Shown here in pieces: positions 11,542-22,582 of a DNA stretch of 64,000 bases. The translations under genes and the position numbers were made by a program. Each line of letters starts with the position of its first letter. Position 1 is the first letter of the stretch. The notes under the pieces are model-generated. The model was not told the DNA's origin. It did no database searches and was given only the letters and a program-made list of their open reading frames with translations. Source of the stretch: Orbilia blumenaviensis (lineage: Eukaryota > Ascomycota > Orbiliomycetes > Orbiliales > Orbiliaceae); contig JAVHNS010000005.1 in assembly GCA_036872755.1 (NCBI GenBank), positions 2,294,001-2,358,000 on the forward strand, in the 5' to 3' direction.

Positions 11542-13581
11542 TCAGGGCCTCCACCCGATCCCTCCTTTCAACCACTTCAAATTCAACCTCCCGCCCCATC
11601 TAAGCCTCCACCAAAACCCCTTCCATGCTCTAACCCTCCCCAGTCCCCTCCTAGCCATCGCAACATCACTGCTCCACAGAAAGCTCTGCGTTAACCATTC
11701 CCTTAGTGCCCATATCGTCCCAACCCCGGGAACAATACTGCTAACGACAATTCCAATAGTCCAGTACATTATTGCATCAAAGAAACGGTTGATAAAAACG
11801 ACTGTATCGAAGATGATATATCCACCGCGACTGCCGAATAAACTTGCTCTGCACCAGAAGTACTGAAACCCTCCGGTTGTCTGCATGAAGATGGTTATGA
11901 GTAATACTATTGTCGAGATCACTTCAAGACCGGCTAGGACCCCGTTCATACGTCCTCGAAATCTTTTTGACTGAAGGTAGCCTATAAACCCTTCTTCTAC
12001 TAGGCTGTCTCCCGTATGCTTCTTTTTGACGGGGCGATAAATGATCGGGTATAGCGAGAATTCAACAAGTCCGGTGAGTGTGCAGCAGACAAGGAACATT
12101 GCATAACTAAAGCTTCTGCATCCGAGGCCAACGGTCGGAGTGTTGTAGCTAATATACCACGCTCCGAGGACAGACATCCCAATTGTCAACCATGCGGCGA
12201 GCATGTGTACGAATTCCCATTTGCTGAAGTAGTTGATCGAAAAGGTTCGACTTCCATGCCCCGGCAAATTATCATCTATACAAACTTTAGCAACACGAGC
12301 CCAATTGACAGGTCGTTGTAGACTATTCGGGTATCGTTCTAACATAGATAAAATCGGGTGTGCAACGCCGTAATGCCATCGTCGGCGTCCTTGACCCACG
12401 AATTTTGCAAAAGTTACGTCGTGGTTATGGACCATCTCCATTAAACTGTTTAGGAGTACTTTGACATGCTCGCTATCAACGCTATTTCGATCGATTATAG
12501 CTGTGGAGACAAGGACGGGAAGCCAGCCCATCAAAAGCCCCAATGCTAGATTGTGGGCCGTAGAGTTATTTCCAACGTCACCAAAGACTTTGAGCATTGA
12601 TATTGCAAGAGCGCAAAAGTACCATCCTAATGATGCTAAGACTGGGACCACACCACGTTTACGAAATCGACGGATTTCAACGGCGACATGGGCGCGATGT
12701 TTGACGAGGCCGGGTTTTCCGGCTACATCATCATCGAGGAAGAGTGCTGTAAGGATATTTTCACGTAAAGTTGATTCAGACATCGGTAGGCGAGAGGATA
12801 GTTTGTATTGATTCATAACACAGAGGATGGCGAAGGAATCACGGACGGAGGAGAATATTTCGTTGTCCGGATCCTGGGCTTCGACGGGCTCGGGCTCCCG
12901 TTCTAATTGTTCTTCAGAGGGTCTTTGACCTTCGTTTGACGTTTCATCGAGCTCAATATTTTCTTCATCTCTTATCTCTTTTCGCTGGGTTTTGCTTTTA
13001 CGGGGAGGTCTAGGGGTCCCGAGGTCGGCGAGGATGGCCGCCCGCCCTATTGCGCGGAGATTCCAGAAGATATATGTCAGTGATGCGAACGGGGATCCGA
13101 TCCATCTGAATATCATAAGAATTGTATGACCCCGTCCATTTGATCCCCAGGGTAATGAGACGATGAGTCCGAAAAGCGGTAGAATCCATGTTGTTAAAGT
13201 ATCAGATATCAAAGCCCAAGCGTAAAGTCCGGAAGTCGCACCACATGTAGCCTTGACGGTCTCGTATGATACGGCCAAGGGGTATGAAATCTGTGTAGGA
13301 CGGACTCGGCTCGTCCTTGAAGCCTCTAATAGGATTCGGGTAATATTTTGTGAGGAAAAAGATAAGTCTCGATCGATGAGGTCAAGATTGAGTTTGAAGA
13401 ACTTGTCGTAGTCGAAGTTGGTTATATGGCTTGCCCATAGCCATGGAGAGTCTGTGAAAGTCTCTTGTCTGAAGTATGTAGTGCAGTCGCGATCCGAGAG
13501 ATCGGGAGAGGCCTCTTGAGCAAAGACAAGGGTAGGCACAAGCAGCGAGAAGGCTGCTAACGTTCTTGGTAGTAGCCTCAT
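11542..13581 (-). CDS. Polytopic membrane protein with signal peptide, unknown function
   Basis: Intronless frame of 679 codons. The first 21 residues form a classical secretory signal (MRLLPRTLAAFSLLVPTLVFA, cleavage likely after the alanines). A lumenal or extracellular segment with cysteines follows (DCTTYFRQETFTDSPWLW). Hydrophobic helices appear near residues 120-145 (WALISDTLTTWILPLFGLIV), 160-180, 315-335, 345-365, 465-485, 495-520, 560-585 and 605-630. Between the second and third lies a charged, acidic cytosolic loop (about residues 195-250, rich in E, P and R). The C-terminus is very basic and tryptophan-rich (WKGFWWRLRWGG). Proteins of this layout are widespread in Pezizomycotina without a known role. 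I recognise no transporter or receptor motif. The start is the first ATG and gives a good signal peptide. Confidence 0.8.
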   Translation of the reverse strand: MRLLPRTLAAFSLLVPTLVFAQEASPDLSDRDCTTYFRQETFTDSPWLWASHITNFDYDKFFKLNLDLIDRDLSFSSQNITRILLEASRTSRVRPTQISYPLAVSYETVKATCGATSGLYAWALISDTLTTWILPLFGLIVSLPWGSNGRGHTILMIFRWIGSPFASLTYIFWNLRAIGRAAILADLGTPRPPRKSKTQRKEIRDEENIELDETSNEGQRPSEEQLEREPEPVEAQDPDNEIFSSVRDSFAILCVMNQYKLSSRLPMSESTLRENILTALFLDDDVAGKPGLVKHRAHVAVEIRRFRKRGVVPVLASLGWYFCALAISMLKVFGDVGNNSTAHNLALGLLMGWLPVLVSTAIIDRNSVDSEHVKVLLNSLMEMVHNHDVTFAKFVGQGRRRWHYGVAHPILSMLERYPNSLQRPVNWARVAKVCIDDNLPGHGSRTFSINYFSKWEFVHMLAAWLTIGMSVLGAWYISYNTPTVGLGCRSFSYAMFLVCCTLTGLVEFSLYPIIYRPVKKKHTGDSLVEEGFIGYLQSKRFRGRMNGVLAGLEVISTIVLLITIFMQTTGGFQYFWCRASLFGSRGGYIIFDTVVFINRFFDAIMYWTIGIVVSSIVPGVGTIWALREWLTQSFLWSSDVAMARRGLGRVRAWKGFWWRLRWGGRLNLKWLKGGIGWRP

Positions 13582-14700
13582 GCTGTATTTATATTATTTG
13601 ATGATATCTATCGGAATTCTTGATGAAGGAATGTCGAACCAAGTTGGCTATTAGAAATGGGGGGCGATGGTTATTATAGAAGAGAAGGTGATTTAGAGTC
13701 AGTATGAGTTCCAAGTCGTATATGTCTACCGGAGCATCGTATTTACCAACGAGACCAGGCCAGCCTAAGTATGCCTATGTATCGTCATTGGCATCAAAAG
13801 CTGCAGCTAGCTTAGTCTTGTAGTATACCGCAGCTAGCTATAGCAGCTGCGGCCCGATGTTAGTCTTACCCGCCCTTCGATTCAGCTACCCGTTCCCCAC
13901 CCTCCATTTAGGAATAGGCCAATAATCTAGTTTCTGTGATACCCACCATTCTCAAAAAAGCGTCCATCAGGATCCAGGAAAGGAATCGTCATCATTTGCC
14001 ATTGCCTATCGAATTGAATCCCTGCTTTTTGGTCACAGATGCGTTGAAATTGTTGCCTTTTATGGAATACCAGCAGATAGAGGCAAAAATACTGGGTTCT
14101 TAATCGAGGCTTGATTCCTTTGAGGAGGCTCTTAGATTTTGAACGTTTCCGCTAAGCCTCCGGATCTTAGATAGAAAACCGGGCTGAAAGATGTACTAAC
14201 AAGGCTGTGTGGCCATTTTGGACGAGGGGCCGGTTTCCCCGACGATCGATAGGTCGATGGAGCGCATATGCTGGTTGCACAAACCTTACAATGATGCCCT
14301 CTCGCAGGCTGGCACCAGTACCAATATATGAAGCCTTAAGATGACTGGATGGGAGGATGTCTCTTATTTTTGCGGAAATGAATAAGGGCAAGCAAGGGCG
14401 CATTTAGGGATCCTAAACGCATACTCGTGGTTTATTTAATTGGTGAAATAGAAATTCCTGTATTCTTTGCTCCAAAACGCCCGTATTACAGCATAACCCA
14501 TTCCAACTCCTCCACGAGGGCCTCTAGCGGCAGTTCCGCGCCGACATCGCCTTCACTCTCCCTAAGTCGAACAAAGGAGTTTGAATTATCATTGTCGTCA
14601 TTCCTTGTCACCATCAGAAAAATAATCGCTTTGTATAGAAAAACCATAGGAAAGAGAAGAAGACCGTTCCCGCTGCCTCGAAAATTTTATAAAAAGATAC
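13582..14700. other. Spacer between membrane-protein gene and ATG5
   Basis: About 1.1 kb with no independent gene. GCAGCTAGCT-type blocks repeat around 13800-13850. The segment 14486-14603, read on the minus strand, is open and acidic (NDDNDNSNSF... EELEWVML) and could be an extra last exon of ATG5; see that gene. Confidence 0.45.
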
Positions 14701-15911
14701 CTACATCATCGCCAGTGTGATATGCAGAAACCCATCAGGGTACATTGCTTCCCTCATTAATTCCAGCAAGGGTGCGCTTAGCGGAAGCACGATGCCGTGT
14801 GTTACGGGCCGAGCGAGGACTACACTCCGTTTTGATGGAAATATGATAGGGATAAGGGAATTCAGGGCTGAGCCGAGAGTTTGCGCATCGCCGCCTATAG
14901 GTGTAGACATAGTCAGCATCGCTACAGGCGCAAAAATAGGCTAGCAATCGAGAGGAGTAAGCACATACGTATGGTCCCAGGCTGCTTCGTGGGCACGCTA
15001 CCCTGTATCACCTGGCCCGTTTCTGGATTATAAATCCTGAGAGGGATGTTTTTTATTGTTATCCCCGAATGATTTAACAATTTGTCGGTCACACCCCAGA
15101 ACCTGTCGTAGTCATGATCCTGCAGACTGGCAAATAGCTCTCGGGTATCGTTAGGACTTAAACTCATCACAGCCTTAGCTGTCCCATTTCGAGCGAAATC
15201 GGCTTCTTTGATGGAGTTTATGAAAGAATCATGTGTAGATGTCGGCGTGAGGGTGGTCAAAAGATCCTGAGGATATGAAGCAAATCGAAGGGTAATCGTC
15301 CACGGAACTGGAGCAGCACCAGGTTCGAGATCGGCAGCAGGGGGTGGAGAGCCGGGCCTATCATGATTTGTCGGGGGTGCTGTAGGTGTTTTTGTCGGGT
15401 CTAGAGCAGTATAGAAGTCATATAGGAGACCAATAGGCCAGTGCCTATACTATGCAATCAGCACCTATTCAGACTTCATATGAATCCACGCATTCACCCG
15501 GGAGGTACACGTATACGTAGATGGTCGACTTTCGGGGTAGGTGGGATGTACCATCTTAAGGGGGCATTGTCCACCTCGAACCAGGCACTTTCCACGGTTG
15601 CCACAGCCTTATCTATCAGAAAGTCCTCGAAGAACTTGTATATCCTGGGCAGGTAGAAGGGTAAATAGGCGACTCGGTCGGCTTGGAACTAAAAATACAG
15701 AGAGTCGGTTGAAGCTGCGAATCAGCCTTTCTATCCACAGAATCTCAGCAGGAAGCCACTTGAAGTGAATTCATCCAACCCTCCACCCATCTAAGGGAGT
15801 ACCTACATAGTACGGGTCGGCCTTGTCAAAGATGCGACACTCGCTGGGATCCAGCATGACCTTGAAGGGGATGCTGCCTCCCCAGACAGCCCGGCGCACC
15901 GCGTCTGCCAT
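14701..15911 (-). CDS. ATG5: Autophagy protein 5
   Basis: Four exons: 15911-15807, 15688-15552, 15444-14969 and 14894-14701, 303 residues, normal for fungal ATG5. ATG5 is conjugated to ATG12 and, with ATG16, forms the E3-like complex that drives ATG8 lipidation on the autophagosome membrane. Family landmarks are VWGGSIPFKVMLDPSECR at the N-terminus, VAYLPFYLPRIYKFF, the spliced PLRWHWPIGLLYDFY, ITIKNIPLRIYNP, and GSALNSLIPIIFPSKR followed by LARPVTHGIVLPLSAPL and MYPDGFLHI. The lysine in the KEADFARNGTAKAV segment fits the region that receives ATG12. The last ATG-ATG-TAG overlaps a possible GTAGGT donor at 14704. Splicing from there to 14603 keeps the phase and adds an acidic tail ending at 14486 (341 residues in all). 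The gene is divergent from the mitoribosomal gene on its right. Confidence 0.93.
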
Positions 15912-16313
15912 CCCACCAAACTCGATCCAGCCGGTCGTTCTCTTGCTATCCTTCTTCTTATTGTCGTCGTCCTCCGTAAATATCGTTCCTCTAGGCGTTC
16001 CCTAGCAAATCATCCGGGTGGAGCTATAGAGTAATCGTTCGTCTGGCGGGAGCCCTGTCGGGTAACGTACTATGAGGCTGATGGCTAAAACGAGGAAACG
16101 AGGAAACGAGGATGGTCACAGTGGAGGGAGACGAATCCATGGAGGGGCATCGGTTCGCTTCTGTTTCCTGTTTGGTCTCCAACGTCCGCCGCAACACCAA
16201 AAATTCTGACCTTTCCAATTGCAACTTCGAGCCTTCAACGTCCACAACCTTCTCACGACCTTCTCGACAGGACTCTATCGAAGGGACCGGCGCCCTGTTT
16301 AGACTATATAACC
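15912..16313. promoter_or_regulatory. Divergent promoter region of ATG5 and the mitoribosomal SOD-like gene
   Basis: A 402-bp interval separates the two divergent start codons, so it must carry both promoters or a shared one. On the plus strand a TATATAA-like stretch lies just before the ATG at 16314 (16306-16311). No transcription-factor site can be named with confidence. The duplicate GAGGAAACGAGG at 16091-16111 is the only visible repeat. Confidence 0.5.
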
Positions 16314-17387
16314 ATGCCTCCACCACGGCTACGGCCGACAAGCCTACTCTCGGGATGCTCTGGTTTGGTATGTAACCGATACTAGTTTTGAACCTCAATG
16401 GCTCCAGTACTAATGCTAGAATTTGTTGTCGACGACCAGACCCGTAGCTTCCTGGCCCCCCCGCCTTCAATTGCTCGCCGCACCCTCTTCACTGTCCCAA
16501 TGCTTGAAGGCCTCAATACCAAATTCGAACATGGGATCCCGCCGGTCTACTCTCCTCATCAGTTCCGAATTGCCTGGACGGAATACCAAACCTATCTCAT
16601 CGATCGTCTAAACCTAGCCACAGCCGGAACAAACCTGCAGACCCAGCACGCCCTCCAGGTCGCCCTCCTTACCGCCCGCGACTCAGACCAGGCTGCTACA
16701 TTCAATTATGCATCTATGGCACATAATAATCATTTCTTCTTCCAATCCCTGACCGCCACTCCCATCAATCCCGGACCAGTGCTCGATCTCACGATTAAAG
16801 AATCATTCGGCAGCAAGGATATCTTGAAGGAGACATTCATTGCGACTGCATTGGCTTGTTTCTCGAACGCATTCGTCTGGCTCGTCCTCGACCATCATAA
16901 TAAGAAACTTAAGATCCTGACAACATACAACTCTGGTACACCATACGGCCTCCCCAATCGTCGCCAATCCGTCGACGTGAACACTACCACCCGCCCCCAC
17001 CAGGATCCGAATACCTTCCCCTCTTCTCTACAAGCATCAGACTACTCGAACTCCAGTGACAACTACACACGTTCCCTTGCTGATATTCCATCAGATGAAA
17101 CAACCGCAGGGAGAGAAGGCGGATATTCACCTTTGCTGTGCGTGAATGTGTGGGAACATGCTTGGCTGGCGGATTATGGATTTGATAAGAAGGAAGAATA
17201 TTTGAATAATTGGTGGGATGCGGTCGATTGGGGCGTGGTGTGGAATAGGCTTGAGCCCCATGGGTACGGAGGAAAGCCAGAAAGGAAGATGCACGGTGGT
17301 CCTGCACCAGTGAGGGATGATAGTGGTGGGGATGCTGGTGGCACAAGGTTAGCGGACGAAGTTGCGAGACGGTCTGGCTCAAGATAA
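16314..17387 (+). CDS. Mitochondrial small-subunit ribosomal protein of the Fe/Mn-SOD fold (mS42/mS43 family)
   Basis: Two exons: 16314-16367 and 16440-17387, 333 residues. The first 18 residues (MPPPRLRPTSLLSGCSGL) are arginine-rich without acids, as in a mitochondrial targeting sequence. The 72-bp intron has a GTATGT donor and a TACTAAT branch site. A start at 16398 would lie inside this intron. The body reads IPPVYSPHQFRIAWTEYQ, then a central FFFQSLTATP, and near the end NVWEHAWLADYGFDKKEEYLNNWWDAVDWGVV. This is the SOD C-terminal pattern, where enzymes have D-x-W-E-H-A-Y. Here the metal-binding aspartate is replaced by asparagine, which fits the enzymatically inactive ribosomal relatives (yeast Rsm26 = mS42, Mrp1 = mS43). 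I cannot decide between the two. It should act in the mitochondrial small ribosomal subunit. Confidence 0.87.
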
Positions 17388-17873
17388 GCCCCCATTCAAT
17401 AGTAAATAGAGTCGTGGATAGGTGAATGTGGGGTGGCATTCTTGTATATAAATTGTATAATGGGTTAGTTTTATGTATAAACCTTTACTACCTACTTAAG
17501 TGATTCCTTGGAATTGGAATTATGCGGTCTTATCAACGAGACCAGGTCTTATTAACAAAGGCCACACGCTATGAAACAAGGAACTCCGGTACTCTAGAAA
17601 CATGTATAGGTATTTTATGAAGAACATATTCTACATTAATCTCGTAATTAGAATTATACATACAAGCTGCCCATTACTCCCGCACACTCCCATGCTCAAC
17701 TCTTATTCTAATTGATTATTCCAGCTTTCACTTAGCGTCGTGCCAGGCCCCGGCAACCGATGGGCGCATTTACTAGGGACTGATACTAGTCTTCTGGATC
17801 AGCCTCGCTCTTCTGGATATTAATTCAACTGCACACAACTTTTTAGGACCAATCACCCCCAATCATGGCGAGG
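17388..17873. other. Convergent 3' spacer
   Basis: A 486-bp interval between two gene ends that face each other, so it should hold both polyadenylation regions. AT-rich stretches near 17440-17480 follow the mitoribosomal gene. One copy of a short dispersed motif (ACGAGACCAGG, 17536-17546) lies here. Confidence 0.5.
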
Positions 17874-20800
17874 CTAGTCGACGTCTCGACGCGGTCTCGT
17901 GGCTACCCGGTCGTTATCATGGGTGGCAAGAACCTCAGCTTGGCGGGCAAGGGCTCGGCGGGCCTTTTCTCGGCGCGAATACTCCAAAAACCGGCGATTG
18001 TCTTCATCCCCCCACGACATGGTGGGCACAAACCTATATCCCGGCGAGTTAGATACAGTCGATTCTACCTCTCCCATCCCATTTTCAGGTTCTAGAGAAT
18101 GCATTTCTTGGTCAGAAAGAGCGTAAAGCTCATCAGGATCAATATAACCGGGTGGCTGGCCGTGTGGATATGGTTCTGCATCTTCTATCTCATTTTCAAC
18201 TGCCAGAGGTAGCAGATCTGGGCTATAAGGAACGTAGGTGGCCCTTGGCCCAGGGGTGGTAGGCGGCAAGGTGCGAGACTCGTTAGAGCCAGTAAAGAAC
18301 TGTCTTGATGGGGTATTGAAAGGGGGCGATCTTAATTCTCTACTAGCTATTGGTGTAAGGGTACCGGTGTTAGTGGAAGATGAAGATTTTGCATCCTCTG
18401 TAGGGGACAGCGTCGGCCATTCCGCTGGAATTTCATCGCCAAGACTAACATGGGAGAAGGACGGGGAGTCCGTTGTAATGGGAGTTTCAAACCCGTTAAT
18501 GATAGATTCCGTGTCTTCTTCTTCTCCTTTTTGCCAGGCAAGGCCTGTGGAACTCTGATCGGATTTTGGCTCTTTTTGAGAAGCCGTCTTAATTGGGTTT
18601 ATATATGCTCTGTTAAGAGCTCTTAGGTGATTCTGGTCCATGTCTGGCAGGTGCAGCTCTTGGCTTAGGGGATCTCGGGCACGGTGACTGTCGTCTGGGC
18701 TTGCTATAAGCCCCGGAGGGGTATTTCTCTGTATGCTTTCCCCATATAGCTTCCTCAAATACCCTTGTTCTTCAAGTATCTTCCTCATAGATTCTTGTTG
18801 CTCTCCAAGTAGCTTTCTCAGAGATTCTTGTTCTTCAACTAGCTTTGTCAAAGATTCTTGATCTTCCACTAGCTTTTTCAAATATCCTTGATCTCCAAGT
18901 AGCTTCTTCAAAGATTTTTGTTCTTTAAGTAGCTTTTTCAAAGATTCTTGATCTTCAAGTAGTTTCTTTAAAAATTCTTTGTTTTCAAGTAGTCTCCTTA
19001 AAGATTTTTGGTCTTCAAGTAGCTTCTTTAAAGATTCTTGTTCTTCAAGTAGCTTCTTCAAAGATTCTTGTTCTTCAAGTAGCTTCTTCAAAGATTCTTG
19101 TTGTTCTTCAAGTAGCTTCGAAGATTGACCCTGATTACTACCACCGTGTCCGATAGTTCCAGGGTAGTAGAACGGCGAATCAAACCGGGACCGCGACCCC
19201 GGGTCTCGAAAGGAGTTCATCGGAAATGCCCCTTCGAGTTCGGCTTCCAGGCCGCTTTCTAGATCCAGAGGTGCGGTATCGATCTCCATTTCTAGTAGAG
19301 GTTCTCCAGCCCTAGGGAGCGTGCACTCGGACTCGTGTTTTCTTCGAGCTCCCCGATCAGGGAATGCAGTCATGCAGTATTTGCAGCAATAGTCAAATAC
19401 TCCCATATTGTTTGTCGTAAGTATATTCGGTTTATTCGCCATCGTATTAGGTTGGCTTATAGCTTCCCCAAAGCTAACTTCGAATGGATTTGGTTCGGAT
19501 CGACGTTGCGTCAGAAGTGGCGAGAACTGTTCGGATTGGCGCTCTCCTTCTTTCATTCCAGTACCAGTGTGGTAGTCGTTGCTCGCACTCCTATTGTCTC
19601 CTACTTTACTACCTCTTGAATCACTGCCGCCCAATGGTAGGTCAAAATAGCCTCTAGGTCTAATTTGGTCCTGATCTATTTGTTTTGCAAAGTCAGTTTA
19701 AGTCCAATCACGAACTCTGGAGTATTAGATAAGCAAATATCATCATGCCCAAAATAACCTGAGCACTCACCATGAATATATCTGTTCGTGAGTCTTTCAC
19801 ATAATGGGCATGGTATGTGCCCAAAACATGATAATCCATCGGACCCACAATATGGCGTGCCCGAGTCGTAGTAGACGCCACAGACGTGGCAAACCCAACC
19901 TGGGTTCAGGAAGTGTGTCTGATCACGAAAGGGTACCCGGCGACTTGTAACAATTAAGGACTGTATAACTTTATCTTTCTGTGAATCGTAGGGTTTTGGA
20001 GGTAAGAAATCCCAATTGGGTGACAGTCCCCGGATCTGGGGGCGACCAAGTTCTGTATGGTCAACTAAGTAGGAAATTCCGAATTCGTTGGAGAATAAAC
20101 TGGATTGAAAAGTAAGACGAGTCTCTTCATCAATTTCCATGTCGGAAATATCAGAGGCTCTGCGAGAGTGTGCGTAGTCTTCACCTGCAGGTCTATCTCG
20201 GCTGGCCTCCGACTCCTCGTCATTTATATCATCTCGGTAAGGCAAAGCCATGAAAGCTAATGATTTGAGATGGCCCGCGATATGTCTAGGAAGAAGTTCC
20301 TTTATTTTGTCTCTGTTCCGAGGTGTTACCTTTTCGATTTCCTCCGGCATGCAATTGCAAAGCGGACAAATATAAGGATCTCGTAAGATAGTAACGGTAC
20401 TTCTTCGACTAAGAGTTAGCAACTGTGCTTGTGTGAATCTCCCAGCATGACAAGAACCCATGTGAGCTATAAACTCTTCCTTCCAACGAAACGGCTCCAG
20501 GGATTGGCAAAGTGGGCACTGAAACATTTGTAAATGGACATTCCACGCCGTGTTCGACGGACCGTGCGTTTCCATATGTTCGAGCCAGTCATGAAACTTA
20601 AAGAACTGGACAGGCAAGGACCGGCATTTTTCCGAGATACAAGAGTAAGGTTCCAGATCTTTGTCGACGTGATGTCTCCACCACTCTTCCTGTCTCGCTA
20701 AGGTAGAAGTGAGAATTTCACAGCAATACGGGCAGGTGCATTCTCTCTGCTCCGTAGCTGTGGCCGGCGGGGGCGGGTATTCTAGTTTTGAATCCTGTAC

Positions 20801-21970
20801 AAATGTGCCTTGGCTCACAATTGAACGAGGTGCTTTGGGTTCTAGGAGTATTTTCCGGAATACTTTTGTGTCAAGAGTCGAGGCATTCGTTTGGGATGGT
20901 GCAACAAAATAACGGGCACTAGAAAAGACAGGTGAAGCAAATCGCAGTCTTTTAGATTCCCTTTTATCGATTCCTAGGTTTTCAATTGGTTGCATTGGAA
21001 GACGGTGCTTTGTCCCTGCTACTATTGGATGTTCTGCTTGAGAACTAAGTGAGTCCAATTGCGTCGTGCTCCGTGCTAGTTTCTCTTGATGTTGTATTCT
21101 ATAAGAAAATTGTTTCCGACGTAGCGCAATTGATTCGGCAAGCTGTTCGCAGAGACTCCCATTCGCTTCTTTGAACCGGTGCTTGAGTATTGTTAAGACG
21201 AAATCCCTAAAATTTGATTCATTATCCCCACCGGAAAATGCCTTAGACCGGATGTTTCTGCTCTGTGTTGATGATTTCCTAATAGCTATTGCAAGAGTCT
21301 GCAGTCTATCTAGACTAGCACTAACACCGTCTATCGCTTCTTCAAAAATTCGAGTCCAGTGGGTGGGGTCTCCACCTTTATCGATTACTAATGGCCAAAT
21401 ATAAACTCTCTAGTTAGATATATTAATACGGACTGGGGAGCGATTAAACAAGGCTACCAAAAAATGTTTACCTTGGCGAAGACTTTCACTCAGAACATCC
21501 AGCAGCTGGATAACCATAGACTTGATATCATCCTTGAGTCTCAAACGATGGTCCAAAGATGAATTACCGGTTGCCAGGGCTCCGATATTGCTTGCCCAAA
21601 TATTTAGCCGCCCAAACTGCGTTTCAACAATATCGAATTCGTCAGCCTGTGGTCGGATATTTTCGAGTATCTCCTGGAATAAGCTATGGCAATCCGCCAC
21701 TAAGCTCGTTATTGTCGTCGGGCTACCGGTATCCACGATATTAACAATGCTAGTATCGACATCTTCCATAATAATATCCTCCATAGGTTGGACGAGCACC
21801 GAGGGCGTTGAGTTGTTGGTGTTGGACCCTCTGCCGCTTGGTAGTGTATCCTGATGGTTCATGGCGGGGAACTGGCCACCAACTTCATCATCGGATTCCA
21901 CAGGTGCACGCCTCTTCGGCCGTCTTGCGGTTGAATCAAAGTCCCAGTGGGCTCGAGATCCTTGGTCCAT
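17874..21970 (-). CDS. acuF-like C2H2 zinc-finger protein with ten-residue coiled-coil repeats
   Basis: One gene of three exons: 21970-21472, 21387-19771 and 19675-17874, about 1305 residues. The two large frames on either side of 19700 join through a GTGAGT donor at 19770 and an AAATAG acceptor at 19676, and the phases fit. Exon 1 ends with a helical domain (FGRLNIWASNIGALATGNSSLDHRLRLKDDIKSM...LLDVLSESLRQ) found in fungal C2H2 proteins loosely named oxidoreductase acuF-like. Residues about 383-545 hold Cys/His clusters (CTCPYCCEIL, FQCPLCQSLEPFRWKEEFIAHMGSCH, YICPLCNCM). Another Cys-rich patch is WVCHVCGVYY...IPCPLCERL, and a further C-x2-C...H-x3-C finger lies near residue 805 (CKYCMTAF...HESEC). 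Residues about 890-1015 are twelve near-identical KLLEEQESLK units. The C-terminus is disordered and Ser/Pro-rich. Function is unknown; the fingers suggest nucleic-acid or protein binding. Confidence 0.8.
18749..19119 (-). repeat. 30-bp coding tandem repeat (KLLEEQESLK units)
   Basis: Twelve tandem units of 30 bp, two of them with an extra CAA/GAA-type codon (33 bp), inside the last exon of the C2H2 gene. Each unit encodes a variant of K-L-L-E-E-Q-E-S-L-K. Units near 19021-19090 are almost identical at DNA level while those toward 18750 have diverged (KLVEDQESLT, KILEEQGYLR). The gradient suggests recent expansion at one end. The period of ten does not match a plain heptad, but it could form a long charged helix. 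Confidence 0.9.
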
Positions 21971-22582
21971 GACGGGACATAAATATATGATAGGTTTTGT
22001 GGTGCGGGCGCTGCATCCTCGACTCTAATAGTTATAGGAAGATCCGAGCGGCCGAGCTGCCCAGGCGCGCACCGCGGAGGTAACTAAGCCGTTTGTTATA
22101 TACCATTAAGATAGCTAGAACTCTGGAATATTTAATCCAGGGCAGGGGCTTCGCTCACCAGCGCGTCCGGTTCGAGGGATAGCTAGTTAGCTTAATTAAG
22201 TACCCAGATAATAGGTAATAACTATACTTAAGTATATACCTAGGTAGGTACTTAAATGTTCAGTTTGGCAGTGCTTGGCTAAAAAACACAGCCTTGTGCG
22301 GGGCGCCGAACCTCACAAGCCTTAAAGCTTAAGGCCGAAGACGCCATAAACGAAAATTCACGTCGCAACCATCGTGTAATATTAATCCTCGCCACCGATC
22401 GCATTTTAGTAACGGGCATAGCTCTGGGCTAGCCTACAAAATACGACCTGCGCACTTGAAAACCACCGCTCTGCTGCCCGAACCCACCCCCTGGCCAGCC
22501 CCGACCAGCTCAAGTCTACCGGCGATCGATATCGCTCGGGATAGCGTGCTATAACATGGGTTATGCCGCCGCCAAATAACCA
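21971..22582. promoter_or_regulatory. Divergent promoter region of the C2H2 and DUF7580-Pfs genes
   Basis: A 612-bp interval separates the two divergent start codons, so both promoters should lie here. It contains a dense block of short palindromes and near-repeats around 22185-22260 (CTTAATTAAG, TACTTAAGTA, ACCTAGGTAGGT). I cannot assign these to a known factor. Confidence 0.4.

Noticed and set aside
16398..16439. ATG at 16398 as start of the mitoribosomal gene
   Set aside because: It lies inside an intron with GTATGT, TACTAAT and CAG signals; the upstream exon supplies a targeting-like N-terminus.
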